Source of the DNA: Buttiauxella selenatireducens
Lineage (GTDB): Bacteria; Pseudomonadota; Gammaproteobacteria; Enterobacterales; Enterobacteriaceae
Assembly (NCBI RefSeq): GCF_031432975.1
Contig: NZ_CP133838.1
Coordinates: 744,001-808,000, forward strand
DNA: 64,000 nt
Direction of reading: 5' to 3'
Below, piece after piece: positions 27,603 to 37,671 of this stretch. Each line of letters begins with the position of its first letter. Position 1 is the stretch's first letter. Position numbers and translations under genes: made by a program. A model generated the notes under the pieces. That model was given only the letters and a program-made list of their open reading frames with translations, searched no databases and had not been told where the DNA came from.

Positions 27603-28574
27603 ATGAAAACGCTGGCTTACCCTTTTTTCCGCACCACGGAGCAGGCAGCTTTGGCTGCCTGGCCGCTCATCGGTTGCGGTGACAAGAATCGTATCGACGG
27701 AGTCGCGGTGCAGGCAATGCGCGATGCGCTTAATCAAATCGATATGCAGGGGAAGATTGTCATTGGCGAAGGGGAAATAGACCATGCGCCGATGTTGTAT
27801 ATCGGCGAGATGCTAGGCAATGCGCAATCCCCGAAAATTGATATCGCCGTCGACCCGATTGAAGGCACGCGCATGGTCGCGATGGGGCAAAACAATGCTC
27901 TTGCGGTAATGGCCTGTGCGCCAGAAGGTTCGCTGCTTCATGCGCCCGACATGTATATGAAAAAGCTGGTGGTCGGCAAGAAGGCAAAAGGGGTGATTAA
28001 TCTGGCGGCAACGCTTGAAGACAATCTGTGCAATATTGCCAAAGCATTGGGCAAACCGCTTGAACGGTTACGAATGGTCACGCTCGACAAACCACGGCAT
28101 CAGGAGGCTATAGCGGTCGCCACAAGACTGGGTGTGAAAGTGATTGCCTTGCCAGATGGTGATGTTGCCGCCAGCGTGATGACGTGCTTGCTGGAAAACC
28201 AATACGATGTGATGTACAGCATCGGTGGTGCGCCAGAAGGGGTGATTTCAGCCTGTGCAGTGAAAGCGCTGGGAGGGGAAATGCAGATAGAGCTATTAGA
28301 TTTTTGCCAGGCAAAAGGGGAGTCTCCTGAGCATCGCCAGATTGCGGATTCAGAACATCGCCGCTGTGCTGAGATGGGCGTCGAAGTTAACCGCATTTAT
28401 AGCCTGAATGAGATTGTCAAAAGCGAGAACGTATTATTCTCCGCAACCGGTGTTACGGGAGGCGATATTCTGCAGGGCGTACGTGAAGAAGGTGATGTTG
28501 TGCGCACACAAACGCTCTTGATTAATGGTATAGAGCGCACCTGTAATATTATAGACTCCCTACATCACCTTTAA
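27603..28574 (+). CDS. yggF: YggF, class II fructose-1,6-bisphosphatase
   Basis: A 323-residue GlpX-family phosphatase, about the length of E. coli YggF. The N-terminal EQAALAAWPLIGCGDKNRIDGVAVQAMRDAL, VIGEGEIDHAPMLYIGE, DIAVDPIEGTRMVAMGQNNALAV and SIGGAPEGVISACAVKALGG are family signatures, including the metal-binding DPIEGT. It hydrolyses fructose-1,6-bisphosphate to fructose-6-phosphate in the family. Within this operon it may act on the sugar phosphate made by the PTS and YggP. It starts 2 bases after the yggP stop, so they are coupled. Confidence 0.94.
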   Translation: MKTLAYPFFRTTEQAALAAWPLIGCGDKNRIDGVAVQAMRDALNQIDMQGKIVIGEGEIDHAPMLYIGEMLGNAQSPKIDIAVDPIEGTRMVAMGQNNALAVMACAPEGSLLHAPDMYMKKLVVGKKAKGVINLAATLEDNLCNIAKALGKPLERLRMVTLDKPRHQEAIAVATRLGVKVIALPDGDVAASVMTCLLENQYDVMYSIGGAPEGVISACAVKALGGEMQIELLDFCQAKGESPEHRQIADSEHRRCAEMGVEVNRIYSLNEIVKSENVLFSATGVTGGDILQGVREEGDVVRTQTLLINGIERTCNIIDSLHHL

Positions 28575-28589
28575 TGTACTGAGCTATCG

Positions 28590-29099
28590 ATGACCACGTT
28601 GAACGAAGATGATGTGCTTGAACGGCTGGAAGCGCAAAGTGATCTGGCCTCGTTTATGAGCGCCGCTCACGATATTTTGCTATCCGGGATCAGGCAATTT
28701 CTCCCTTCGTTATTTGTTGATAATGATGAAGAGATAGTCGAGTACGCCGTTAAACCATTGCTTGCCAGAAGCGGGCCGCTGGATGATATCGACGTTGCGC
28801 TACGCCTGATCTACGCACTCGGGAAAATGGATAAATGGGTTTATGCCGACATTACCTGTATTGCTCAGTTCTGCGATTTTGTGCACCACAGTAAAGAGGC
28901 CATTCAGTTTCATGATGATGTCACTTACGATTTCGTCGCGAACCTTAATTCCATTACCCAAAACGCAACGCTGTTTAATGCAATTAAAAGCATGAAGTAT
29001 TCGGACTTCTCTATTTATTCCGAAGTGCGTTACGGCAATCTGGTGAAAACGGCGTTATCTCTGGCGGTGACTTCATTATTGAAGGAGCTAGTCTGGTGA
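28590..29099 (+). CDS. yggD: YggD, MtlR-family regulator
   Basis: A 169-residue protein of the mannitol-repressor (MtlR) family, the same length as E. coli YggD. Characteristic text is FVDNDEEIVEYAVKPLLARSGPLDDIDVALRLIYALGKMDKW. MtlR proteins repress the mannitol operon but have no classical DNA-binding domain, so the mechanism is open. Its place inside the PTS operon suggests autoregulation of cmtBA-yggPFDC. Its stop overlaps the GTG start of yggC by 4 bases. Confidence 0.92.
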   Translation: MTTLNEDDVLERLEAQSDLASFMSAAHDILLSGIRQFLPSLFVDNDEEIVEYAVKPLLARSGPLDDIDVALRLIYALGKMDKWVYADITCIAQFCDFVHHSKEAIQFHDDVTYDFVANLNSITQNATLFNAIKSMKYSDFSIYSEVRYGNLVKTALSLAVTSLLKELVW

Positions 29100-29803
29100 A
29101 TGTCACATTGATGATTAATGGTTTAGAGACGCAAGCACGTTTTAACGACGAAGAGGTCGAGAAGCTACACAAGCCATTGTTAAAGCTGTTAGTCGATAAG
29201 CAAAAGCAGTTACAGCGTAGGCTGGTTGTATTTCTGGCGGCACCTCCTGGCACCGGGAAATCGACTCTGGCGGCATTTTGGGAATACCTGGCGGCGAAAG
29301 AACCAGAATTGCCTGCAATTCAGGCTTTGCCGATGGATGGCTTTCATCACTACAACGATTATTTGCTGGCGAATAATCTCAAGCAGCATAAAGGGGCTCC
29401 GCAGACTTTTAATGTTCAAAAGCTGACTGATGCACTGTGCGCTCTGCATCAGCCCGAAAGTGATTGGCCACAGTACGATCGTAATTTGCACGACCCGGTG
29501 GAAAATGCGATTGCGGTAGAGGCTCCGATTGTTGTGGTTGAAGGGAATTGGTTACTGCTCAATCGACCTGAATGGCAATCGCTGCGCGTGCTGTGTGATT
29601 ATTCGGTCTTTATTTCTGCCCCGCCTGAACTACTCTCAGAAAGATTGATTGGCAGAAAAATGCGCGGTGGGTTGACCCGGCAACAGGCGGAAGAGTTTTT
29701 CCACACGACCGACGGGTTAAATGTGCTGCGTGTTCTGGAAAACAGTCAGCCTGCTGACATGCAGTTACGCATGGATGAGCAGGGCGGCTACCATCAAGAT
29801 TAA
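29096..29803 (+). CDS. yggC: YggC, P-loop kinase-like protein
   Basis: A 235-residue P-loop protein of the uridine-kinase/pantothenate-kinase-like group. Walker A is VFLAAPPGTGKSTLAAFWEY (about residues 42-61); LPMDGFHHYNDYL, WPQYDRNLHDPVE and VVVEGNWLLL correspond to the Asp-containing and Walker B-like segments. A GTG start at 29096 overlaps the yggD stop (GTGA). The substrate is unknown; the operon points to a sugar or sugar derivative. It is the last gene of the cmt operon. Confidence 0.9.
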   Translation: MNVTLMINGLETQARFNDEEVEKLHKPLLKLLVDKQKQLQRRLVVFLAAPPGTGKSTLAAFWEYLAAKEPELPAIQALPMDGFHHYNDYLLANNLKQHKGAPQTFNVQKLTDALCALHQPESDWPQYDRNLHDPVENAIAVEAPIVVVEGNWLLLNRPEWQSLRVLCDYSVFISAPPELLSERLIGRKMRGGLTRQQAEEFFHTTDGLNVLRVLENSQPADMQLRMDEQGGYHQD

Positions 29804-29813
29804 TATTCGAACG

Positions 29814-29840
29814 GGCCGCTAAAACGGCCTTGTCTTTTTT
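29814..29840 (+). terminator. Weak terminator after yggC
   Basis: A short stem GGCCG/CGGCC (29814-29818 and 29825-29829) is followed by TTGTCTTTTTT. It lies about 10 bases after the yggC stop and marks the probable end of the cmt operon. Confidence 0.65.
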
Positions 29841-29911
29841 CATTATTCTTGATTTTCCCTGGTCGTTATTCGTCCTCTTGCCCTTTTACGTTGCATTTAT
29901 TCCATCAAATT

Positions 29912-30000
29912 TGTGACGTACGTCAGAAGATTGGTCGCCTGTGATGGGGCAACGTTCCATTTATTCCCTGTATCGCTTAACATGGCTGAAGCGTTTCAGT
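29912..30000 (+). promoter_or_regulatory. CRP and Cra sites upstream of epd
   Basis: TGTGACGTACGTCAGA (29912-29927) fits TGTGA-N6-TCACA with one mismatch. GCTGAAGCGTTTCAGT (29985-30000) is a good Cra (FruR) operator of the GCTGAAACGTTTCAG type. Both kinds of site are known for the E. coli epd-pgk-fbaA operon. They lie 120-210 bp before the epd start; the rest of the 317-bp gap shows no gene. Confidence 0.75.
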
Positions 30001-30120
30001 CGAATAAATGTTCGACAATTAAGCAAACAATTGCAGTTTCGAGAGTGCGAGGATTCCCCTCAGACGATTGCTGGATTACTCTGTCAGCCACTTAGTCTCA
30101 GGGATTCTGGCAGGAGAGAT

Positions 30121-31140
30121 ATGACCGTACGCATAGCAATTAATGGCTTCGGTCGCATTGGGCGCAACGTGGTACGTGCTTTGTACGAATCCGGTCGCCG
30201 TGCGGAAATAACCGTCGTAGCAATCAATGAACTGGCTGATGCTGAGGGTATGGCGCATCTGTTGAAGTATGACACCAGCCATGGCCGTTTCGCCAGGGAC
30301 GTTCGTCAGGAACGCAACCAGTTATGGGTTGGTGATGACACCATCCGTATCTTGCACGAACCGGAAATTGCTCATTTACCGTGGCGTGAACTGGACGTGG
30401 ATGTGGTGTTGGATTGTACCGGTGTGTTTGGTTCCCGTGCAGACGGTGAAGCGCATCTGGCTGCCGGTGCCAAAAAAGTCCTCTTCTCTCATCCAGGCGG
30501 TAACGACCTCGACGCCACCGTTGTTTTCGGTGTGAATCATGAAAGTGTGGTTGCTGAACATTGCATCGTTTCGAATGCCTCCTGCACCACAAACTGCATT
30601 ATTCCCATTATCAAATTGCTTGATGATGCTTACGGCATTGAGTGGGGTACGGTGACCACCATCCATTCTGCCATGCATGATCAACAGGTTATCGACGCCT
30701 ATCATCCGGACTTGCGCCGCACCCGTGCCGCCAGCCAGTCCATTATTCCTGTCGATACGCGTCTTGCTGCTGGTATCACACGTATATTCCCGCAATTTAA
30801 CGACCGATTTGAGGCGATTGCGGTACGTGTTCCGACCATTAATGTCACGGCAATCGATTTAAGCGTGACAGTGAAAAATGCCGTTAATGCCAATGAAGTC
30901 AACAGGTTGCTGCAAAAAGCAGCACGTGATTCATTTCATGGTATAGTTGACTATACGGAATTACCGTTGGTCTCGACTGATTTTAACCACGATCCGCATA
31001 GCGCCATTGTTGATGGCACGCAAACTCGGGTCAGTGGGCAACATCTGATTAAAACTTTAGTCTGGTGTGATAACGAATGGGGCTTTGCTAACCGAATGCT
31101 CGACACGACGTTAGTCATGGCTGCAAGTGGTTTCAGGTAA
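30121..31140 (+). CDS. epd: Epd, erythrose-4-phosphate dehydrogenase
   Basis: A 339-residue GAPDH-family enzyme, the same length as E. coli Epd, oxidising D-erythrose 4-phosphate to 4-phosphoerythronate for pyridoxal phosphate synthesis. The Rossmann start [20 protein letters not shown], the catalytic cysteine in [27 protein letters not shown] and the C-terminal [14 protein letters not shown] are visible. The ATG at 30121 follows AGGAGAG and matches E. coli; the reading frame is open back to 29941 but that part overlies the promoter. First gene of epd-pgk-fbaA. Confidence 0.95.
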   Translation: MTVRIAINGFGRIGRNVVRALYESGRRAEITVVAINELADAEGMAHLLKYDTSHGRFARDVRQERNQLWVGDDTIRILHEPEIAHLPWRELDVDVVLDCTGVFGSRADGEAHLAAGAKKVLFSHPGGNDLDATVVFGVNHESVVAEHCIVSNASCTTNCIIPIIKLLDDAYGIEWGTVTTIHSAMHDQQVIDAYHPDLRRTRAASQSIIPVDTRLAAGITRIFPQFNDRFEAIAVRVPTINVTAIDLSVTVKNAVNANEVNRLLQKAARDSFHGIVDYTELPLVSTDFNHDPHSAIVDGTQTRVSGQHLIKTLVWCDNEWGFANRMLDTTLVMAASGFR

Positions 31141-31190
31141 GGCACATAAAGTGTCTGCAAAACTTTAAGAGTCAATTGAGAGGATTCACC

Positions 31191-32354
31191 ATGTCTGTAA
31201 TTAAGATGACCGATCTGGATCTGGCTGGTAAACGCGTATTCATCCGTGCCGATCTGAACGTACCAGTTAAAGATGGTAAAGTGACCAGCGATGCGCGTAT
31301 CCGTGCTTCCCTGCCAACCATCGAGCTGGCACTGAAACAAGGTGCAAAAGTGATGGTAACTTCTCACCTGGGTCGTCCGACCGAAGGCGAGTACAACGAA
31401 GAATTCTCTCTGCTGCCAGTTGTTAACTACCTGAAAGACAAATTGTCTGCTCCAGTACGTCTGGTTAAAGACTATCTTGACGGCGTAGAAGTTTCTGCAG
31501 GTGAACTGGTTGTTCTGGAAAACGTTCGCTTCAACAAAGGCGAAAAGAAAGACGACGAAACCCTGTCTAAAAAATACGCTGCACTGTGCGACGTATTCGT
31601 CATGGATGCTTTCGGTACTGCACACCGTGCTCAGGCTTCTACTCACGGTATCGGTAAATTCGCAGACGTCGCTTGTGCAGGCCCGCTGTTGGCTGAAGAG
31701 TTAGACGCACTGGGTAAAGCACTGAAAGAACCTGCTCGTCCAATGGTTGCTATCGTTGGCGGTTCTAAAGTTTCTACCAAACTGACCGTTCTGGATTCCC
31801 TGTCTAAAATCGCTGACCAGCTGATTGTTGGTGGTGGCATCGCGAACACCTTCGTTGCTGCTCAAGGCCACAACGTCGGTAAATCCCTGTACGAAGCGGA
31901 TCTGGTTGATGAAGCTAAACGCCTGCTGACTACTTGTGACATCCCAGTTCCAGCGGATGTTCGCGTAGCGACTGAATTCTCTGAGTCCGCAGCGGCAACC
32001 CTGAAATCTGTAAACGACGTGAAAGCGGACGAGCAGATTCTGGATATCGGTGATGCATCTGCACAGCAACTGGCTGAAATTCTGAAGAATGCAAAAACCA
32101 TTCTGTGGAACGGCCCGGTTGGCGTGTTTGAATTCCCTAACTTCCGTAAAGGGACTGAAATCGTTGCTAACGCCATCGCAGACAGCGAAGCGTTCTCTAT
32201 CGCAGGCGGCGGTGACACTCTGGCAGCTATCGATCTGTTCGGTATTGCAGACAAAATTTCCTACATCTCCACTGGTGGCGGCGCATTCCTCGAGTTCGTG
32301 GAAGGCAAAGTTCTGCCAGCAGTAGCAATGCTCGAAGAGCGCGCTAAGAAGTAA
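31191..32354 (+). CDS. pgk: Pgk, phosphoglycerate kinase
   Basis: A 387-residue glycolytic enzyme, the E. coli length, making ATP from 1,3-bisphosphoglycerate. [17 protein letters not shown], the substrate-binding [16 protein letters not shown]-like [30 protein letters not shown] and the nucleotide-site [12 protein letters not shown] are typical. Codon use is that of a very highly expressed gene. It lies 50 bp after epd and shares its promoter; a hairpin in the gap before fbaA may process the message. The start ATG 31191 matches E. coli; an upstream in-frame ATG at 31176 is ignored. Confidence 0.97.
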   Translation: MSVIKMTDLDLAGKRVFIRADLNVPVKDGKVTSDARIRASLPTIELALKQGAKVMVTSHLGRPTEGEYNEEFSLLPVVNYLKDKLSAPVRLVKDYLDGVEVSAGELVVLENVRFNKGEKKDDETLSKKYAALCDVFVMDAFGTAHRAQASTHGIGKFADVACAGPLLAEELDALGKALKEPARPMVAIVGGSKVSTKLTVLDSLSKIADQLIVGGGIANTFVAAQGHNVGKSLYEADLVDEAKRLLTTCDIPVPADVRVATEFSESAAATLKSVNDVKADEQILDIGDASAQQLAEILKNAKTILWNGPVGVFEFPNFRKGTEIVANAIADSEAFSIAGGGDTLAAIDLFGIADKISYISTGGGAFLEFVEGKVLPAVAMLEERAKK

Positions 32355-32360
32355 TGATTA

Positions 32361-32380
32361 CGGGCAGGTTATCCTGCCCG
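32361..32380 (+). other. Intercistronic hairpin between pgk and fbaA
   Basis: A perfect 8-bp stem CGGGCAGG/CCTGCCCG with loop TTAT lies 6 bases after the pgk stop. Only TTGAATTTTT follows, so it is more likely a leaky terminator or RNA-stabilising hairpin that lets fbaA be transcribed separately or differently. Confidence 0.6.
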
Positions 32381-32455
32381 TTGAATTTTTGCCGCCATGA
32401 AGTCTTAGGTGGCACAAACGTTTTTTCTAACGGCCGATGATACAGGACAACAAAC

Positions 32456-33535
32456 ATGTCTAAGATTTTTGATTTCGTAAAACCAGGTGTGATCACTGGT
32501 GATGACGTACAGAAAGTTTTCCAGATTGCAAAAGAGAACAACTTTGCTCTGCCAGCAGTTAACTGTGTAGGCACCGACTCTATCAACGCCGTGCTGGAAA
32601 CCGCTGCAAAAGTTAAAGCACCCGTTATCGTTCAGTTCTCTAACGGTGGCGCTGCATTCATCGCGGGTAAAGGCGTTAAATCTGACGTTCCTCAGGGTGC
32701 TGCAATCCTGGGTGCTATCTCTGGCGCACACCATGTTCATCAGATGGCTGAACATTACGGCGTGCCAGTCATCCTGCACACTGACCACTGCGCTAAGAAA
32801 CTGCTGCCGTGGATCGATGGCCTGTTAGACGCGGGTGAAAAACACTTCGCAGCTACCGGCAAACCACTGTTCTCTTCTCACATGATTGACCTGTCTGAAG
32901 AGTCTCTGGAAGAAAACATCGAGATCAGCTCTAAATATCTGGCTCGTATGTCCAAAATCGGCATGACCCTGGAAATCGAACTGGGTTGCACCGGCGGCGA
33001 AGAAGATGGCGTAGACAACAGCCATATGGACGCTTCTGCTCTGTACACTCAGCCAGAAGACGTTGATTACGCTTACACCAAACTGAATGCAATCAGCCCA
33101 CGTTTCACCATCGCTGCTTCTTTCGGTAACGTACACGGTGTTTACAAACCAGGTAACGTGGTTCTGACCCCAACTATCCTGCGTGATTCTCAGGACTATG
33201 TTTCTAAGAAACACAACCTGCCGCACAACTCCCTGAACTTCGTGTTCCACGGTGGTTCCGGTTCAACTGCTCAAGAAATCAAAGATTCCGTGAGCTACGG
33301 TGTTATCAAAATGAACATCGATACCGACACCCAGTGGGCTACATGGGAAGGTATTCTGAACTACTACAAAGCTAACGAAGCTTATCTGCAAGGCCAGTTG
33401 GGTAACCCTAAAGGTGAAGACCAGCCGAACAAGAAATACTACGATCCACGCGTATGGCTGCGTTCTGCACAGACTTCTATGATTACTCGTCTGGAGCAGG
33501 CTTTCAAAGAACTGAACGCAGTCGACGTTCTGTAA
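32456..33535 (+). CDS. fbaA: FbaA, class II fructose-bisphosphate aldolase
   Basis: A 359-residue zinc-dependent aldolase of glycolysis and gluconeogenesis, the E. coli length. The metal-binding histidines are in VILHTDHCAKKLLPW, SFGNVHGVY and NFVFHGGSGS; the TGGEEDGVDN loop is the class IIA signature, and MNIDTDTQWATW binds the substrate phosphate. Strong codon bias shows high expression. It is the last gene of epd-pgk-fbaA; in E. coli mscS follows directly, whereas here the tdc operon is in between. Confidence 0.97.
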   Translation: MSKIFDFVKPGVITGDDVQKVFQIAKENNFALPAVNCVGTDSINAVLETAAKVKAPVIVQFSNGGAAFIAGKGVKSDVPQGAAILGAISGAHHVHQMAEHYGVPVILHTDHCAKKLLPWIDGLLDAGEKHFAATGKPLFSSHMIDLSEESLEENIEISSKYLARMSKIGMTLEIELGCTGGEEDGVDNSHMDASALYTQPEDVDYAYTKLNAISPRFTIAASFGNVHGVYKPGNVVLTPTILRDSQDYVSKKHNLPHNSLNFVFHGGSGSTAQEIKDSVSYGVIKMNIDTDTQWATWEGILNYYKANEAYLQGQLGNPKGEDQPNKKYYDPRVWLRSAQTSMITRLEQAFKELNAVDVL

Positions 33536-33560
33536 TTTGAAGCAGTAAATGCTTGAATCA

Positions 33561-33589
33561 AGCCCGCCTCGTGCGGGCTTTTTTTTTGC
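33561..33589 (+). terminator. Rho-independent terminator of fbaA
   Basis: A stem AGCCCGC/GCGGGCT (33561-33567 and 33573-33579) with loop CTCGT is followed by nine T. It ends the epd-pgk-fbaA transcript. Confidence 0.95.
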
Positions 33590-34057
33590 AATGTTGAGAG
33601 GGCAATCGTTTTTATCCCAACAATTATTATTGAAATATTTCAGCGGATTCATTTTTATTATTTCATCGATCAAATCGTATACATAACTATTTAAATAAAC
33701 AGTAATGACTTTTGCATTAATTATTTTTTAAAAATAACAAGATTATTTTAATATATTGAAATAAGCCTAAGATAAATCTTCTCTTGCTATTGTAAAAAAC
33801 AGCATAAACAGCGCCTTAATTAAGCTTATATGTTTAAATTATCTCCATAACTTAATTTTATTAGGGCGCACAAGGTTGATATTCATCATGTTAAAGGCAA
33901 ATAGTGATTTTATAACTATATGTTTTTAAATGGTATTTTTTGATTGTTTGCTTTGCGTGCAACGGTGAGTCGAGTATTTGTGAGTCAAGCCACATAACAT
34001 CTACAGTGCAATTCGTTATGATCTGCTGCATGGAACATTAATTAGGTGCAGAACTTC
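33590..34057 (+). promoter_or_regulatory. AT-rich tdc control region with CRP site
   Basis: This 470-base stretch is very AT-rich and contains no convincing gene. TGTGAGTCAAGCCACA (33979-33994) fits the CRP consensus with one mismatch and corresponds in position to the activating CRP site of the E. coli tdc promoter. Poly-A/T tracts upstream would favour bending by IHF and H-NS binding, both relevant to tdc in E. coli; exact sites could not be fixed by eye. No tdcR-like divergent gene was recognised. Confidence 0.7.
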
Positions 34058-34996
34058 ATGGACAATAATACATTACCTAAAACACAACAGTTGCTTGTCT
34101 TTCAGGAAGTGGTGAGGAGTGGTTCATTTGGTTCTGCTGCAAAACAACTTAGTTTGACTCAGCCAGCGGTCAGCAAAATTATCAGTGATATGGAAGCCTA
34201 TTTTGGCTTAGAACTGATTATCAGAAAAAACACCGGTGTAATATTAACTGAAGCAGGAAAAGTGCTACTGACTTATTCAGAATCCATCACACGTGAACTG
34301 ACAAACCTGTGTAGCGAAATGAATCGAATGGTAGGTAACAGCGTGGTCGACGTATCGTTCGGTTACCCTTCTTTGATTGGTTTTACTTTTTTGCCTGGGA
34401 TGATGAAAGAGTTTAAAGAGGTTTTCCCGCAGGCACAGGTTTCGATGTTTGAAGCCCAATTATCCTCTTTCTTACCTGCTATCCGTGATGGTCGTCTGGA
34501 TTTTGCCATTGGCACATTGAGCGATGAAATGCTGCTACAGGATTTGCATATCGAACCGCTGTTTGAGTCGGAATTTATTCTGGTGGCAAACCGAACACGG
34601 GCGATTCAAGGGACGAAAACACTCAGTGAGCTGGCTCAAGAGCAATGGGTGTTACCGCAAACGGAAATGGGATATTACAGTGAGCTTCTCACCACGCTAC
34701 AAAAAAATAATATTAAAAGCGAAAACATTGTTAAAACAGATTCAGTCGTCACCATTTATAATCTCGTATTGAATGCCGATTTTCTGACTGTTATTCCACG
34801 AGACATGATTTCACCGTTTGGGTCCAACTTATTTATTAAAGTCCCCGTTGAAGATAAATTACCCATCGCTCGCTATGCTGCCGTGTGGTCTAAAAACTAT
34901 AGTATTAATCAATCAGCAGCAACATTAGTTGAGCTTGCAAAAAAACATTCATTACGTAGCAGATTCCAATTTAATCAATTAACTGAAGTTGCTTGA
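34058..34996 (+). CDS. tdcA: TdcA, LysR-type activator of the tdc operon
   Basis: A 312-residue LysR-family regulator, the E. coli length. The N-terminal helix-turn-helix reads LVFQEVVRSGSFGSAAKQLSLTQPAVSKIISDME; the effector domain contains FGYPSLIGFTFLPGMMKEFKEVFPQAQVSMFEAQLSSFLPAIRDGRLDFAIGT in family-typical form. It activates anaerobic threonine/serine degradation genes. The ATG at 34058 (MDNNTLPKTQ) aligns with E. coli TdcA; an in-frame ATG at 34046 is also open. It heads tdcABCDE and has a CRP site 64 bp upstream. Confidence 0.94.
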   Translation: MDNNTLPKTQQLLVFQEVVRSGSFGSAAKQLSLTQPAVSKIISDMEAYFGLELIIRKNTGVILTEAGKVLLTYSESITRELTNLCSEMNRMVGNSVVDVSFGYPSLIGFTFLPGMMKEFKEVFPQAQVSMFEAQLSSFLPAIRDGRLDFAIGTLSDEMLLQDLHIEPLFESEFILVANRTRAIQGTKTLSELAQEQWVLPQTEMGYYSELLTTLQKNNIKSENIVKTDSVVTIYNLVLNADFLTVIPRDMISPFGSNLFIKVPVEDKLPIARYAAVWSKNYSINQSAATLVELAKKHSLRSRFQFNQLTEVA

Positions 34997-35097
34997 TTTA
35001 ATTCAGTGATTGATAACGAATTCTATAAATAATTTCAAGTGATAATTTAATAATATTGTCACCACCCCTATTTTTGTTTTTAAATGTTGAGGTCAAC

Positions 35098-36087
35098 ATG
35101 CATATCGACTATGAACTTCCTGTCACTATTATTGATGTACTTGAAGCAAAAAAAAGACTGACTGGTTATATCTATAAAACAGGAATGCCACGCTCTAATT
35201 ATCTTAGCGAATGCTGCAAAGGTGAAATATTTTTAAAGTTTGAAAACATGCAGCGTACAGGTTCATTTAAAATACGTGGCGCTTTTAATAAACTCAGCTC
35301 GTTAACTGAAGAAGAAAAAAGCAAAGGTGTTGTGGCGTGTTCTGCAGGTAACCACGCGCAGGGGGTTTCATTATCCTGTGCCATCCTGGGAATTAATGGC
35401 AAAGTGGTAATGCCGAATGGCGCACCTAAATCTAAAGTGGCCGCCACATCTGACTACTCTGCACAGGTGGTGATGCACGGCGATAACTTCAACGATACTA
35501 TCGCTAAAGTGAGCGAAATCGTTGAAATGGAAGGGCGCATCTTTATCCCACCGTATGATGATGAAAAAGTGATTGCAGGCCAGGGGACAATTGGCCTGGA
35601 AATCCTTGAAGATTTATACGACGTCGACAACGTGATTGTGCCCATTGGCGGCGGCGGATTAATTGCAGGCATTGCGTTGGCGATTAAATCCATTAACCCG
35701 ACAATCAATATCATCGGTGTTCAGGCAGAAAACGTTCATGGTATGGCGGCATCATTCTATAAAGGCGAATTAACGTCACATCGTACTTCAGGTACTTTAG
35801 CGGATGGTTGTGATGTCTCCCGTCCTGGTCGCATCACCTTTGAAATTGTCAAGAAATTGGTCACTGATATTATTTTAGTCAGTGAAGATGATATTCGTAA
35901 TAGCATGGTTGCGTTAATTCAACGTAATAAAGTCGTCACAGAAGGTGCGGGGGCATTAGCCACTGCAGCATTATTAAGCGGTAAATTAGACCATTATATT
36001 AAAGGGCGTAAAACAGTTAGCCTTATCTCTGGTGGAAATATCGACCTTTCTCGCGTTTCGCAGATTACAGGCTCAGCAGATATTTGA
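35098..36087 (+). CDS. tdcB: TdcB, catabolic threonine dehydratase
   Basis: A 329-residue PLP enzyme, the E. coli length, converting threonine to 2-oxobutyrate and ammonia (and serine to pyruvate). The PLP lysine is in [14 protein letters not shown] (Lys58); [18 protein letters not shown] binds substrate, and [14 protein letters not shown] binds the cofactor phosphate. There is no C-terminal ACT domain, as usual for the AMP-activated catabolic form. The ATG at 35098 follows GAGG at 35089-35092. An ERIC element begins directly after its stop codon. Confidence 0.95.
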   Translation: MHIDYELPVTIIDVLEAKKRLTGYIYKTGMPRSNYLSECCKGEIFLKFENMQRTGSFKIRGAFNKLSSLTEEEKSKGVVACSAGNHAQGVSLSCAILGINGKVVMPNGAPKSKVAATSDYSAQVVMHGDNFNDTIAKVSEIVEMEGRIFIPPYDDEKVIAGQGTIGLEILEDLYDVDNVIVPIGGGGLIAGIALAIKSINPTINIIGVQAENVHGMAASFYKGELTSHRTSGTLADGCDVSRPGRITFEIVKKLVTDIILVSEDDIRNSMVALIQRNKVVTEGAGALATAALLSGKLDHYIKGRKTVSLISGGNIDLSRVSQITGSADI

Positions 36088-36212
36088 TATATTCGCATGC
36101 TTCAAGTTTCATGTGCGTTGGCTGCTCTCGCTCGTCCCAGGAACTCACTTTAGTCAGTTTCTGGGGATCATCTTCTTTGCCGCCGTCCTGCAACTCGAAT
36201 TATTTAGAATAT
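36088..36212 (+). repeat. ERIC element between tdcB and tdcC
   Basis: A full-length, somewhat diverged ERIC: ATGCTTCAAGTTTCATGTGCGTTGGCTGC at the left, a degenerate core (CAGGAACTCACTTTAGTCAGTTTCTGGGG), and CTGCAACTCGAATTATTTAGAATAT at the right. It starts at the tdcB stop codon and ends 24 bp before tdcC, so it is transcribed within the operon and can fold into a long hairpin. Confidence 0.88.
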
Positions 36213-36235
36213 AAAATTACTTAAGGAATTTAATC

Positions 36236-37567
36236 ATGAGTAATGTAGATACCACTGTTATTGGTCAAAAAGTTACATCGCAATGGCGAAAATCTGATAC
36301 CACATGGACATTAGGTTTATTTGGAACGGCTATCGGTGCTGGGGTTTTATTTTTCCCTATTCGTGCAGGTTATGGCGGTTTAATTCCAATTCTCATCATG
36401 TTGTTTCTTGCCTTTCCGATAGCATTCTACTGCCACCGTGCGCTTGCTCGTCTGTGTCTTTCCGGCAGCAATCCTTCAGGAAATATCACTGAAACGGTAG
36501 AAGAGCATTTTGGTAAAACCGGCGGTGTGGTGATTACCTTCCTGTACTTTTTCGCCATCTGCCCGTTGTTATGGATTTACGGCGTCACGATAACCAATAC
36601 GTTCATGACGTTCTGGGAAAATCAGCTCCAGCTTATGCCGCTTAACCGTGGTGTAGTGGCGTTGTTCCTGCTGCTGTTGATGGCTTTTGTTATCTACTTT
36701 GGCAAAGATCTTATGGTCAAGGTCATGAGCTATCTGGTGTTCCCATTTATCGCCTGCCTGGTCTTGATTTCCGTATCGCTGATCCCTTACTGGAACTCTG
36801 CGGTTATCGATCAAGCCAGCCTCAGTGATATTTCGTTTACCGGAAGCGATGGCATTCTGGTGACCGTATGGCTGGGCATTTCCATCATGGTCTTCTCCTT
36901 TAACTTCTCACCGATTGTCTCCTCGTTCGTGGTTTCCAAACGTGAAGAGTATGAGAGTGAGTTTGGCCGCGAATACACCGAAGACAAATGCTCCAAAATC
37001 ATCTCCCGCGCCAGTATGCTGATGGTTGCCGTTGTCATGTTCTTTGCCTTCAGCTGCCTGTTCACGCTGTCACCACAGAATATGGCTGAAGCGAAAGCAC
37101 AAAACATTCCGGTGCTTTCCTACCTCGCGAACCACTTCTCATCGATGACGGGGACAAAATCGACCTTCGCAACCTCGCTCGAATATGGCGCGTCGATTAT
37201 TGCGCTGGTGGCAATCTTCAAATCCTTCTTCGGCCACTACCTCGGTACGCTGGAAGGGCTGAACGGTCTGATCCTCAAGTTCGGTTACAAAGGTGATAAA
37301 ACGAAAGTTTCTGGTGGTCGCCTCAACCTTATCAGCATGATTTTCATCATGGGTTCAACCTGGGTTGTCGCTTACGCGAACCCGAACATCCTCGATTTAA
37401 TTGAAGCGATGGGGGCACCGATTATCGCATCACTGCTTTGCTTGCTGCCGATGTATGCCATTCGCAAAACACCTGCACTGGCAAAATATAAAGGAAAAAC
37501 AGAAAACATTTTCGTCACCGTCATTGGTTTGCTGACCATTCTTAATATTGTCTACAAGCTGCTCTAG
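36236..37567 (+). CDS. tdcC: TdcC, threonine/serine-proton symporter
   Basis: A 443-residue membrane transporter of the SdaC/TdcC (hydroxy/aromatic amino acid permease) family, the E. coli length, with about eleven hydrophobic segments. Recognisable parts are [75 protein letters not shown] and [18 protein letters not shown]. It imports threonine and serine for TdcB. The ATG at 36236 follows AAGGAAT. ERIC elements flank it on both sides. Confidence 0.95.
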   Translation: MSNVDTTVIGQKVTSQWRKSDTTWTLGLFGTAIGAGVLFFPIRAGYGGLIPILIMLFLAFPIAFYCHRALARLCLSGSNPSGNITETVEEHFGKTGGVVITFLYFFAICPLLWIYGVTITNTFMTFWENQLQLMPLNRGVVALFLLLLMAFVIYFGKDLMVKVMSYLVFPFIACLVLISVSLIPYWNSAVIDQASLSDISFTGSDGILVTVWLGISIMVFSFNFSPIVSSFVVSKREEYESEFGREYTEDKCSKIISRASMLMVAVVMFFAFSCLFTLSPQNMAEAKAQNIPVLSYLANHFSSMTGTKSTFATSLEYGASIIALVAIFKSFFGHYLGTLEGLNGLILKFGYKGDKTKVSGGRLNLISMIFIMGSTWVVAYANPNILDLIEAMGAPIIASLLCLLPMYAIRKTPALAKYKGKTENIFVTVIGLLTILNIVYKLL

Positions 37568-37580
37568 TTATTTACACTTC

Positions 37581-37647
37581 ATATCAAAAATAATTCGAGT
37601 TGCATGGACGTAGCCAACGCACATGCAGCTTGAAGTATGACGGATAT
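37581..37647 (-). repeat. Internally deleted ERIC between tdcC and tdcD
   Basis: A 67-bp element with both ERIC ends (ATATCAAAAATAATTCGAGTTGCA ... TGCAGCTTGAAGTATGACGGATAT) in reverse orientation, lacking the central ~60 bp. It should still form a hairpin from the terminal inverted repeats. It occupies most of the tdcC-tdcD gap. Confidence 0.85.
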
Positions 37648-37671
37648 ACTCAGGATGAGTGGAATTTAAAA

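Noticed and set aside
29941-30120. N-terminal extension of epd
   Set aside because: It covers the Cra site and promoter; the conserved enzyme begins [14 protein letters not shown] at 30121.
33590-34057. Divergent tdcR-like gene upstream of tdcA
   Set aside because: The interval is AT-rich with only very short frames; none resembles TdcR.
37600-37671. N-terminal extension of tdcD
   Set aside because: The added residues translate the truncated ERIC; the conserved propionate kinase start is at 37672.
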